Below, in pieces: positions 23,589 through 35,067 of a stretch of 64,000 nt of DNA. The stretch covers positions 2,604,001 through 2,668,000 of the forward strand of contig JAUTDP010000002.1 in the NCBI GenBank assembly GCA_033439795.1, read 5' to 3'. This DNA comes from Sordaria brevicollis (lineage: Eukaryota > Ascomycota > Sordariomycetes > Sordariales > Sordariaceae). The notes beneath the pieces are model-generated. The model made no database searches. It worked only from the letters and a program-made list of their open reading frames with translations, and had not been told where the DNA came from. Position 1 is the stretch's first letter. Each line of letters opens with the position of its first letter. A program made the translations under genes and the position numbers.

Positions 23589-25840
23589 TCACGGGCTTGA
23601 TTCCTCGCCGTGGATCCAGGTACGGACAAGGTAGGCGCCGTCTCCTGAAAAGACCTCCTCCTTGAATCCCATGTTGTTGTACCAATAGTCTCCCATATCA
23701 TTGACCATTGCGGGGGGCCTCGCAAAACGACCAAGGACATCGGGATGCTTTGCCAATACACGCATGCGCCTAGCTTCGCGTTCTTGGACAACTTCGCTAA
23801 CAGTGCTCTGACACATGTTGGGGCTGTTCTCCAAGACGACCTTGAGCATGTCGAAGGGCAGATTAAGGAGGATACGTGAGAGAACAGTCTCGTTGAGAAT
23901 CGGCGCACGGTGGCTACGTGGGCTCTCGGCCTGCACGGCCGATCCTTGGCCGTTCTCTGCTCCGAGAGAGAGGTCGCCGAACCGAATCTGCAACAGCCTG
24001 GGGTTGATAGACCCCTTGGACAGGTGTGATGGTGCCTGGGTACCATGCGCAGGTTCACTGGCGGAAGGCTGCGAGTCTGACGGGACTGCAGGTGAAGCAG
24101 AAGCCTGACGTGGCTCGGTCGGCAGTCTGGGAAATCCAAAGTCACCCACGCTTGTGTCAAGAACAAAGTCTTGCGGGATGTTATGCGCAAGGAAGTGAAT
24201 AACGCTGTCGATAAGCTCAGTCATGGGCAGAGCTCCCTCCTGGGTGGGAGGAAAGGCGACGGATTTCAAAACGAACTCAGTAGCAAGTTCGATCGTCGGC
24301 CAGCAAACCAACTCTGCAGCGCGGTGAACAGCGAACGAGAATATGTGGGGCAGCTGAAGGTAACGGCCGGTTGTGACATGACTGAGGGCGAGCTTGAGAT
24401 CTTCAACCACGCCGTGAGGGGGGTAGTGTGAGGGAAGATAGCCTCGGAAGGTCCAGCCATACAGGGAGCGAACGGCGTACATAAAGGTGTCAGTCCGGGC
24501 ATACTCGTTGTCGATCTCCAGAGAAACTACTCCCCCTGGGCCGGTACCCTGCAACTCCATGATTCTGGCCAGTGTCGGGCTACGGGCCAAAACCAAACGG
24601 TGCGCCAGGATTACCAAGGGTTCAGACATCCTCTCAGACCCAGGAGCATCCTGGAGCATTTGGCTGGGCTTGAATTGGACTCGAAGTGTGCAGTCGCTGA
24701 AGAGCTTTGAGTCTGCCGCATTGCGCAAGAATTCCAGGAGTGCATCCTGCTCTCGCTGGAAGGCCATGACAGGGGCATTGGGCCGGGACAAACCGTTTAC
24801 AGGTGGATTGATCTCATAGGGGGGCATCACACCTTGGTTAACGGAGTGCCCGTTCTGGCCATTAACACTGTGACCGTTCACAGATCCGAGTGGGCCAAGG
24901 TTGTGATCTCCAGGGTGAACCGGAGACTGCGAGCCGTGGACGCTGTGAGGAGTCGGAGGACCATGGTGGTTGACAAGGGGCGCAGGATAGCTATCCGCGG
25001 TAGGGGAAACGAGCAACGGCCGTCCATAGCCATCAAGGGGGGGCATCGTTCCAGGAGGATATGGCAAACCTCCAGGAGGAGGGAAAGGGGCCATTGAGTG
25101 AGGCGCAGGCGACGAAGCCCCAGAATCATTCAGGCCTCCGAAAAACAGACCGGCGTTGCTAGGGTGGCCTTGATGAAAGGCAGCCTGGGGTCGGTAAATA
25201 ATCGCCCGCGTCGACTGAGGCAAGATTGTTGGAAACTCGCTGAGGTGCGCTGCAGACGAGTCCATACTGTGAGAGGGGGCGTGGTGAGAACTGCGAGGCA
25301 AGAAGTTGTTGTTCGATGGAGGATGGCCAAGGAACATTGGGCGACCATTCGGCATGTCTATAGTCGATTGTTAGTACATGGGTCTTTTATATAGTTACCA
25401 AGTAGATATCTTGACAAGCTAACAGTACGTTATATGTAAACCACACGCGGCACGTTCAAGAGAGCTTCCATACCTGTTCCTTGTTGATGCATAGGTTCGA
25501 TCCTGGGAGCATGGACGTTGGCGCCATTATGCTGAACGGGTTGTGGTCCACGGAGGGGTGCACCATTCTGGGTTTCCCCATTCTTTACCGGTTCGGCGGG
25601 CGGCTGCCCTTGCTGTCGATCGCGGTTATCGGGATTAACAGTTCTTTGAGCGGCGGAAGCAACAGGCTGGCTCCGAGCTATGACTGCAGGAGCCGGGGCA
25701 CTGGCCTGTTTGACGGTAGAGACCGGACGTTGAGGAAATCCGAGAGGCAGAGCAGGGACCACGGGCTTGATGACGTTGTTGGGTGCTCTTCTAGTGCCTC
25801 CGGGGGTCGCGGGCGTGCCCGCCTCGGTGGGAGTTGCCAT
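23589..25840 (-). CDS. BTB/POZ-like domain protein with long low-complexity N-terminus
   Basis: Two exons, 25840-25474 and 25357-23589, give 711 residues. The 116-bp intron (GTATGG..CTATAG) splits an Asp codon. Residues 1-325 are rich in Pro, Ser, Gly, His and Asn and look disordered. A BTB-like core starts near 328: LFSDCTLRVQF (341-351) and LVILAHRLVLARSP (370-383) match the strand-helix pattern of BTB domains, where a small-molecule-free fold mediates protein-protein contacts. The region after it (about 400-520) is alpha-helical in character. The C-terminal block ILNETVLSRILLNLPFDMLK to the end is well structured and may be family-specific. Fungal BTB proteins of this layout are mostly uncharacterised; a transcription-related or ubiquitin-adaptor role would be guesswork. 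The start follows a long leader and no upstream exon was found. Confidence 0.8.
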
Positions 25841-28800
25841 GGTTGTGGATCGTAAGATTTGTCTGCTTCACGTGTGGTGACGGGCGGTAGAGTTGACGAA
25901 CGGGGCCGACAAAAGTAGGTAAAGCCAGGTTGAAAACGCGGACCAGAAGTGCTGGCCGAAAATGCGTGTGGTAAGGTTGTACGTCCCGGGAAGAGGCAGC
26001 AGATGATAGTCAGATCGAGGTAACGAGAAGCTGACCGGGAGCTTGTATGTTGCAAGTGGAAAGCTTGAATTGTCAAACGCCGAGCAGTTTGTAAAGAAGG
26101 TCGTCCTCCAGCTTATGATTGAAAGCTCCGAAATAGCTAACAAAGTGCTTCGACGTGGATCCTTTCCCAACAGTTGAATCGCAAGATGGATGGATTATCC
26201 GTGGGCCTCTAGCAGCCAAGCTGGACGGGTAAACTGCGAGACGCCGCTTTTGCTGTCCCTCTTCTGTTTGTATCAAAGTGTTGAGTTAGAATAGTCACAG
26301 AAAGCAAGGTTCAGTCAAGCCGTTTTGTTTTTTTCTTTGGCGGCGGGCACGTAAAGGATGTGGTGGTGGATGTGGTGGTGGCATACGGAGTGGACGCGGG
26401 GTGTTTGAAGGAAGGGGGGGTAGCAACGCGAACAAGGTGGGCGAGAATCGGCTACCCTTGCCTTTGATGATGGGATTAAAAGAAATGGAAAAGGGCGATG
26501 CTGGAGGACGAACCTAATGAATGAAGCTGAGCGGAGCGGAAGTCGGCAGCTAGAGGTAGGTAGAAGCTGAGTTCAACTTGTCTAGACAGAGCTCGGGGAA
26601 GGAAGGGGAAGCAGATTTGGAGATGGCCTCGGATCCGGAATCGTGGGTTGATGGATGGAAGTGAGGACGGAGGGTTTGACGCCACTGGCAGAACTGAAGT
26701 GGAAGGGCGGGCGGCGGCCGGGTCAAGGTAGCGTACGGATTGGATTCCTGGGGCTCAGATCTGGCAAGAATGCAAAAGAGCTTGTGGCCGGGGCAGGCAG
26801 AAGTTCAGAAATCAGAACAGCAGCAACAGAGACTCCGTCCAGCAAGCACAGCAAATGCAATGCAAAGCCCAAGCACCTTCCTTCAAAAAAATCGGCAGTC
26901 AGTCGGATTTGCCCCGAATTGAGTCCAGGCGGATGATGCCAAATTTTTGACCTTTGGCCCCGCCAGGGAAAAATTAGTCTGCCTGTCTTATTGGTCAAAG
27001 CTAGGATGTTTGTGGGGCAATCCCCAGCGTGGGGATCAAATGGCCCGTGCTCTTTTAGACAAGTCCACCATGTTCCGCGACTTGTACCTGTCCATCTCCC
27101 CTGGGGCTTGTCGTCAATCCCGAAGACACGATCTTTGAACCGCCCGTTGCAACAATTGCATGTGTCATTGCCCCTCCATGCGAATGCCATGACTTTACTG
27201 TGTGAGGAAGATTTCTTTTTCAACCACGTCTTTTTGTCGTCCAGTCTTTCACATTTGCCCTCACCAATCTACCAAACAACCAATCGGTAAGGGCCCGTGG
27301 ACTTTCTCCAGAGATTCTCTTCGCAGACATTCCATTTGCTTCCAGCCTCTGCCGCGGTCGTCGCAACTCCATCTGTTCCACACTGAAATCCACACTACCT
27401 GCGGTACGTACACGTTGTTATGAGGATGTCCAGGTACACTATACACAAAGCGCACACACCATTGTAGAAATCACATCAAATCATCCAGACATATCTTGCA
27501 CGAGTGTTACGCTCTTACAAAGTCTCTGGAGGTTCTTCCATCTTATTATAGGGATGTACCCGTGAGGGCCTTTAAACGGGACACTCGGCTCCCCAAATCG
27601 AACCCCGGCTCCAGATGCTGTCATCAAAATGGAACCCCCCGTGCCGCGCCGAGTTACCAACCCTTCCGGTTCTCAGCCCTACGAGCGACAACTTCAACAA
27701 AGCCCATAACCCCCGCTTCTCTCATATTACATGTATCGCCAGAGTCATCAATGATTTTCGGGACGCGATATTGACTGTTTCAACAAACAGCCCTCCTGGC
27801 CCATCGTCTTATCGTCTTGTTTATAAGTCAATACCCAACCTTATACATACTTGGTTTACCTCCAGCCATGTCGTCAGAGCCAACCATGCTTTCAACGGTG
27901 GAGAACAGCTTCTCCCTGGAGGGGACGGTGCCTGGAACAAACGGTAGAGGTATCCGCTCCCAACAGCAGGGGAGACCTTACAAAGGACGACTTACACGCA
28001 TTGTCCTGTGTGTGTTTATTTTCTCTAGTCGAACCCATCTTCACGACTTTATGGGAGTGAACCGTCCACATAATCTTTGCGGCGTCGAATTTGGGTAGAG
28101 CCGACAGACCACCCAAATGATATGCTTCGTTGATCCTCTTATCGAAACCCCTCATAGAGGTCTCCCAATGTTCTGGAAGCGCTAAGATCCTCTGGACCCC
28201 TTCTTTGCCCACTCCAATCAAAGGGTGTCGCGGTTTCCAAAGACGCAAAGGCCCTGGACGCACATCATGTTGGTTGCTCGGCATACGCAGGTACAGTCCG
28301 ATCCGCTGGCGGATGGCTCATCTTCACATGCTGCTGCTTTGTGGCGATGACGTATAATGCATATCCACATTGTTATACGTTGCAGCTTTGTCCAATTTGG
28401 AGCCTTCGTCCACTTCGGTACTGACAGTCAAGCAGATTTCAGCAATCATCACGGCGCAAAATCCTGAAACAAGCCTCGACTTTACCTGTTAACAACAGTC
28501 AGGCTAAAGGGGGCAGGCACCTAGATAGGTGGTAGATAAGACCCCCTTGTAACCACCTACCAAGATATATATGATGTGCCTTGCTCACCTTTAACACCCA
28601 CGGCCGCCATGTTGATTTCGAAACTTTCGGTTCCAGCTGACTCTGTTACACAGCTCTTGAGTGATCTGAAAAGTCATAACAAGGCCATTGAGTACAGACA
28701 GAGTTAATTAGCGGATGTTTACCTCTGCAATACAATGTCTTGGCGTTGATCTACGCCTGGTGTTCAACACTTGCCTGTAAAATGACGGTAAAGCCCAGCT

Positions 28801-29358
28801 ACATGCCACGACTTTGGCGTTTATTACGGTAATTGCTCAGGGTGCGTTACAACTGAATAAGCCACTACTTCCAGGCTTTTCACAACCGTAAAAGCAGCTG
28901 AGCAAACAGGGTCATGATTGCACGATTATCACCAGGATGATCAGAAACAGCAAAGGTAAGTTGAGATTATTTGCATTCCCATCACTCACCACATATCTTC
29001 CTCAGTATCTTGCTATCTTTCATACAAATAATATCCCATCAAAAACATAACTCTGAGCTCGCCACCCAACCGCGGTTGGTTGCTGCTGTTTCTAACCAAC
29101 TAACAAACTTGTAGGTAGATGATGCAAATTAAGTGATATCCAAAAACGCCATGCAAAACAAAGTATGCGACCTTCTATCGGTTATGATGGCCGCTTCTAT
29201 AAGTGATGTCGGTATCATGCGCGGAAATTTTTCAAACCCCCAAGAACTCCGGAAGGAAATGCAACGCTTTCTCGCTCTCTTTTTTTCACGCGAAACTTGC
29301 AACTTTCGCTGCAAACAATTAGCCAGCACTTGAAAGATCCCATGAAATGAGTACCTTC
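25841..29358. other. Long intergenic region, BTB promoter side
   Basis: About 3.5 kb. The left part is the likely long leader and promoter of the BTB gene; the right end is the 3-prime region of the MFS gene. Frames up to 166 codons overlap on both strands without domain signal. Purine-rich tracts occur at 26340-26420 (repeated GGTGGT/GTGGTG). No tRNA, rRNA or transposon end was recognised. Confidence 0.5.
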
Positions 29359-31094
29359 TTAGTTGGCGGCGGGCTTGTTGAAACGGCTCTTCTTCCTCAA
29401 CTTCTCGCCATAAATGTAAAAGATAAGAGGGATCGGCACCAAGGCAAGAGCAATGAATCCAAGGAGAGAGTTACCCCAGCCAAACTCGAGCTTGCTCTGG
29501 TACAGATCAAGAGCGCCGAGAGGGAGGAGGGCACCGAGAAGAGAACGAAGGACGGCAAGCGCGGCAGTAACGCTGGCGGCCTGTGAAAGGAAGGCCTCGA
29601 GCAGGTACGACTGGACCGACATCATGATCCCCATGAGGGCGCCGCAGAAGATGAGGACTCCGAGCATGGGCACAATCCAGTGGACGCGGTATTGGACGGT
29701 CCAGCCGTAGATGAACAGACCCGCGCAGAGCAAAAGGCCGCAGGGGATGTTGAACCACGGCATCAGGCGGACCTCGGGGCGGTGCACGTTGCCCTTGGCC
29801 TGGTTGTCCTTGACGACCTTGTCGGAAAGCCAGCCGCAGAGGCCGACACCGATCATCATGCCGATGCCCGTGGGCAGGTAGGCCAGGCCGACGGTGCCCT
29901 CGTCGAAGCCGTAGCGCCACGGGTACACAAAGTTGAAGGTGGTGAACATCATGTACAAAATGCCGTAGGTGATGGCGACGTAGAGCGACATGAGGGTGAT
30001 AATGGGCTCGAAGATGAGCAGCTTCATGGGCCTGGCGATGGCGATCTTGAAGGTCTCGAGGCCGCCGACTCTGCTGGCCAGCTTGGACCGCAGGTTGGGG
30101 TTGCCGGTCTCCTTGCGGAGGCGGGCCGCCTTGCGCTCGAGGATCACGGGCGCGTACGTCTCGCGCAGGCAGAAGAAGGAGAAGGGGATCAGGCACCCAC
30201 CCACGATGACGATCAGCCAGAACACCCACCGCCAGCCGGCCGCACGGATCAGGTAGCCGCCGGCGATGGGACCGATGCAGGGGCCGAGAAGGGGACCAAG
30301 AGCCCAGGCAGACATGGCCTTGCCGCGGTTTTCCATGGTCATGCAGTCGGCGATGGAACCCGAGCCGATGGTAATGGGCACGGAACCGGCGAGACCCATG
30401 AGGAAGCGGAAGGCGAGGAGCATGCCCGTGTTTTGGGACAGGGCGGTGCCGACGGTGAAGAGGGTGAAGAGGATGTTGCCGACGTTGTACAGGGGCGCGC
30501 GGCCGTACATCTCGCTGAGAGGGGCGACCAGGAGGGGACCGAAGGCGAAGCCGAGGATGTAGATGGATACCAGGAAGGTGGCCGTGATACGAGAGTCCTC
30601 CTTGAACTCGGTCAAGATCTTTTGGATACCAGGGGCGAACATGGATGAGCCCAGGGGACTGGGATAAGGGGTCAGTTTACACAGTTCTGGGACAAGCCCA
30701 AGCCAAGCCATAGGGCCGATGGGATGGATGGGTAAGGGTAGACGGGAAAAGGGGGTGGGGACTGGGGGTTCACTCACGTAATGATGGTAAGGATGGAAAG
30801 AACAGCAACGTTGAGCCACTTCTTCTTCTCGGGCCAGTTCATGGGGTTTTCCGGGTCATTGGGGCCGTCCCAGTCGACAATGTTGGGGTCTTGGTACTGT
30901 TCTGTTGTCTCATCGATAATGCCCTTCTCCTTGATTCCATCGCTGCCCGCTGACATGCCCCGTTCTGAAGGAGCTTCATGGATCGTTGCGCCATCGAGAT
31001 CTGACTGTTGACCCTTTTCCGCATCAAAGTCGATAGGTCTTTCCTTGTCGAAGGTCCCGGAGTCCCGTGGTGTTTGTGCTTTTGGATCCGCCAT
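29359..31094 (-). CDS. DHA1-type major facilitator superfamily transporter
   Basis: Two exons, 31094-30778 and 30658-29359, total 1617 nt or 538 residues. The 119-bp intron (GTGAGT..CCCAG) splits a Thr codon, joining ..LTII-T-PLGSSMFAPG. The N-terminal 90 residues are hydrophilic and end in the signature VDWDGPNDPENPMNWP (73-88) typical of fungal DHA1 drug:H+ antiporters and polyamine/multidrug exporters. About twelve membrane segments follow, with the family motif GPLLVAPLSEMYGR after helix 2 and the antiporter-type repeat GPLLGPCIGPIAGGYL in helix 5. It probably exports small organic molecules across the plasma membrane by proton antiport; the substrate is unknown. No biosynthetic genes lie beside it. 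The 1.6 kb upstream of the start carries a striking cluster of TTGCACAA motifs. Confidence 0.9.
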
Positions 31095-34000
31095 TTTCGT
31101 TGTGTGAGCAACCTGGACTGGTATATAGTCTTGGATGATACCAGGGGTTACGAAGTAGGTTGGAAGCCTGAATGGGGTGGCTTGTTGGTGTTGTAAGTTG
31201 GTTGACTGGATTAGGGAATGAATATCAAAGGGAGGGAAGCATTTTTCCGCCGAGAAGAGGATCAGCGAAGACTTTTGTATCTTTGGGATCTTGGGAGAAC
31301 CGTTGGGGGGCACTTTGGGGGGGTAGGGGCATCGGTAAACATTAAGCCTCAATACCCGAGGCATTTGCACAAAATCCCTTTCATTATTCTAGTGTAGACC
31401 GGCGGCAACGCCAACAAGCCCGAGACCCCGTTCAGGTTGGTGATGAGCATAGGGGACCGGGGGCCATGAGGTTCGTTGTGTGGTGTGGCCCTCTCCCCCC
31501 TGAGGTAAACTAGTAACAGAAATGCACTAGTGTTGCACAAACGGGATTAACAACAAGGGAAGGTGGTCGAATCTGGCAATGCATTCTGGGCCAAATCTGG
31601 GAAGTTGATCGAATCCGAGGTCCACGCATGCTTCCCCCCCTTCTCAATCATGACACCCACCTGTTCGGGGCGCCACCCGATAGCCAAGGTTACCACCAAC
31701 CCGAAGTCAACGGATCTTGAAGATTTGGAAATTTGTCCCGAACAGCCATAAGAGCATGGGACCTGGTGAAGTCATGGGCCAGATTTTGCAGATCCTTTGA
31801 GCAACTTAGTCATTCACGTGCCGATTCCTTCCATTTCTTTGAGTGTCTCGGTCTCTCGGTGATGGAGGCGGTAAAAGAAGTCATGGGGAATTCCGTTAGA
31901 ATTCTTCTTTTGGTCTTGGTCTCTTCCCCTTTTTTTTCCTTATCGAACCAGGTCGGAGTATCTCGAGCTTGAAGAGAGGAGACGATAACAGCCGGAAATG
32001 ATACCAAACACCAACGAGCCGTGTTGTTGTAAAAGTTGTAAGCCGGATGCATGATCAGAAAGCAAGCGAGGAACCAACAGCGCCCCAAATAAAGAGAGAT
32101 AACGGTGTCAAACTCAGCTGTGATATGTTGTTGGGCAGAAAAGCTTATTTTTCCTTTGTGCCGGTTTTCCGTGGGCGACTGGTGTCGTCAGTCTGGTCGT
32201 CACAGGTTCTCAAGGTTGTGTTCTGCTTCTGTCCATGATCTCTGGGGAAAAGTGGACAACGGGATGTCGAAGATCCGGGGAGGCGTCTTATCCACTGGAT
32301 TTAAGCTTATGAATGGTGCAACGAGCGCACATCTCGTTGTGCACAACTTTTGTGCAACCCGGGACCCACCCACCTTTCGCTGATCAATTATCTACGAAGG
32401 CAGGGGCAAGGGAGGCCCCTTGTTCGTCGCTGGTCGGGATCTTTAACCCCGAGCTGACTCAGCTGAGCCCTGTGCCACTCTTGCACAAAATCTCTTGGCT
32501 CGGGAAGTCCCTTCCAGGCGGGTTTTTGCACAACTTGAGACGACTTGGCGGTCTCATCAAAGAGGACATGATGGGTGATGACGAACAATTGCGCCTCTTT
32601 CTTCTGGCTTCATGCTCTTTCTGTCGTGAATAATGGAATGAAGGATTACCCCTTTTCGCCCCATTCCTCCTGTCCTCTCAGTTCAGCCCACCGGTTGTGC
32701 AATGGTGCACATGCATGCACACATGTTCGTTCAGACTCGAAAGTCTCCACAACCCCAAAATGAGCACCTCCCCACGGAGTCCAGTCCATGCAACGAAGAA
32801 ACCCAAGTGGACCTCAACAATCTCGCCAAAACTTGATCGGTTCAGATGGGAAAATACAGGGGGACAAAAAGTTTAAGCATCTCTCCTCATTCTCGGACTT
32901 GCTCCCTGTTCGTGCTGTTCGTGTTCTGGAAGAGCTGGAGCTTGTGAAAAGAACGCGGAGATTGGGGGACGGAGATCTCCTGCCAATGGTGTCTTTGAAT
33001 TGGTAGATCGGTCTTGTCTTTTTGTCCGAACGATCCAAGAAAGGTCTCATGAGCTCCGCTGGGTTGGAATTGATCTCGAACCATCAGATCATGGAGCAGT
33101 CTGATCTGATCTGACTCCAAGGAGGAAGCGAGGGGTAAAGCGGAACTTGCCATTTCTTCCTCTCCAGCTGTTCGGTCGCAGCGGTGGTCTGCATATTTTG
33201 TCCTTCAGTAAGATCTCTCCTTTTTCAGTCTTGCGAGGGGCACTTGGTGAAGAATTGGTATAAAGCCCGAAGCAGTTCGTTTTTCTGTGAATGTCAAAGT
33301 CCTCGCAAAATCCAGAATTTACAACCTTCAATGTCGGCACGGCACTTACAACATCCCGATGTCCGACAGGATGCATGGCCATGCCGCGCGCGGGCGGGCA
33401 TTCCCGTCATGGCGTTTTCTGGGCATTCCCTCTTTTGTGCTGTGTTGTGCACGTCGATGAATTGACATTTCGAATTGGACGATGCCGAGCCGTGAGATCA
33501 TGGAACTGAACGGTCTTGGCCTTTGCTGGGTGAGGTGATCTGTGACTTGTCGCCAAGAATTTCAGAATATGGAAACATGACTTTGTCCGAGGCAACGACT
33601 TTTGCGAAGCGAAGCTATCATCAGGCACATTATGCAGGTTTATGACAAGAGGCCCAGTGGAACACCTTGCTGCGATCCTGAATCCTGATGGGATGTCATG
33701 TGCCACCCCGCGACGGGATGCCATCCCATCCCCTTAAAACTATTCCGTCCCGTCTGTTACCTTGCGAATGGATTCACAACGAATAGACAGACATGTTCCA
33801 TAGCATTGTCCTCATTACATCTCGGCCTTGGTACGATTTATAAGATCTGTGTGTAAGTCTCAGGTAGACTTGATAATACGGAAATTTTTTGGTGCTGATT
33901 GCCCTGTTGCGGTTTCAGGACAGAAACTGGAAAAGTTTTTCATCAAGACCCCAGATATTATTCATCAAGACTTTGAATCCCCCAAGTCTACGAAGTCAAA

Positions 34001-35067
34001 CTGCAATAACGTCGCCAATTTGAGAGCATGAACCGCGAAGCTTTCTAGAAAAGATTCATATTCGATACGAAAATTAATTCTATCCCCCAGCTTCTTCCTT
34101 CGTGGGCGGAATTTCCTGTCCTAGGTATCATTTTCTTTTCGAGCTTTCGTCCCAGTACGTCTGGATTTGACTTCGGCCGTCAATTGGCTAAAATCTATAG
34201 CTCCATAAAAGGTAAAGTTATTATTGGTCCAGAGCCAGAAAAGTCTTGATGAAGAACTTTTTCGGACAGAAACCTGCCATTTTAAGCTTCTACCCAATTT
34301 CTGATTGGCCAGTTCACAACTCTCAAGTGAGCCGAGACCAAAACCGAACGTCTCCGTTCCGGGATCCACGGGGGCGGGTCTTCAACCGCGCTGCCACGCA
34401 TTTTCAACCGATAAGATTAAAGTTAAGCTCCCGGCGAACCCGAAGAGTCGGGAAAATGAGTCCTCCTCGCAGGGCTGACGATTAAGTTTGGTCAGTTGCA
34501 CGTACCTGAATTCGTACATTTACAAACACACGTGGGAAATAAAAGAGCCGCAGCGACCTTGGGCGGCCCGCTGGCACTGGCGGAGATCCCGGATGGACCT
34601 ATGCCGAACGATGTTGCCGAGGTTGTCGCCGACTCCTGTGTCCACTCTATAAAACACCTTATATCGGCCGTGGCGCACCCAGGTTTGCGCACCCAGGTTT
34701 TTGCTCCTGCTGTCGCCCAACAAGTGTGAGGAAAAACATCCATGCTATACGTCAACAACATCCAGCAAAATGTGCGATAAAACGCCGACACTTAACTTTG
34801 AAGATGGGAGAGATGACTTGGGTATATACAAACATGGTATCCATGAACACAGAGGTGAGATAGTTGTCCTCGAAGCTCCAAGCTCCCACAAAAAATAGAG
34901 ATTCCATCCCGTCAAACAGAAATGCAAAACGCCGAAACCGAACTATCAGGGTATCACTACATCAAAGACAGAAAAACACCGACAACAAATAAACACAGAA
35001 AATGAAGCAGAGGCTGAGGATGGGCCCGGTTGGCACGTCGAGCCAACGAGGGGATGCCCAAATACTC
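31095..35067. other. Long intergenic region upstream of the MFS gene
   Basis: Nearly 4 kb without a supportable gene; frames are short and overlapping. It contains the TTGCACAA/TTGTGCAA cluster (31365-32702), a 13-bp palindrome GGGATG-C-CATCCC at 33715-33727, three copies of TCATCAAGAC (33940-33949, 33962-33971 and inverted at 34243-34252), and a short tandem copy of GCGCACCCAGGTTT near 34675-34703. The MFS promoter must lie at its left end and the F-box gene 3-prime region at its right end. Confidence 0.5.
31365..32702. promoter_or_regulatory. Cluster of TTGCACAA / TTGTGCAA motifs
   Basis: The octamer occurs in one orientation or the other at 31365-31372, 31533-31540, 32350-32357, 32481-32488, 32526-32533 and 32695-32702, plus the full palindrome TTGTGCACAA at 32337-32346, which holds it in both orientations. 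Elsewhere in the unique DNA I found only single copies (45148, 49160, 62109). The cluster starts 271 bp upstream of the MFS start codon and could be a multi-site binding region for a dimeric factor. TTGC..CAA half-sites resemble those of C/EBP-like bZIP proteins, but the factor is unknown. Confidence 0.5.

Noticed and set aside
25493..25502. A perfect tRNA B-box-like string (GGTTCGATCC)
   Set aside because: There is no matching A-box or cloverleaf around it, and it lies within the first coding exon of the BTB gene.
29041..29340. Possible further exons downstream of the MFS gene
   Set aside because: The MFS frame ends normally after twelve membrane segments, and no conserved residues follow.
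33715..33727. A short perfect palindrome GGGATG-C-CATCCC as a terminator or operator
   Set aside because: It is an isolated 13-bp palindrome far from any gene end, and short ones like this occur by chance.
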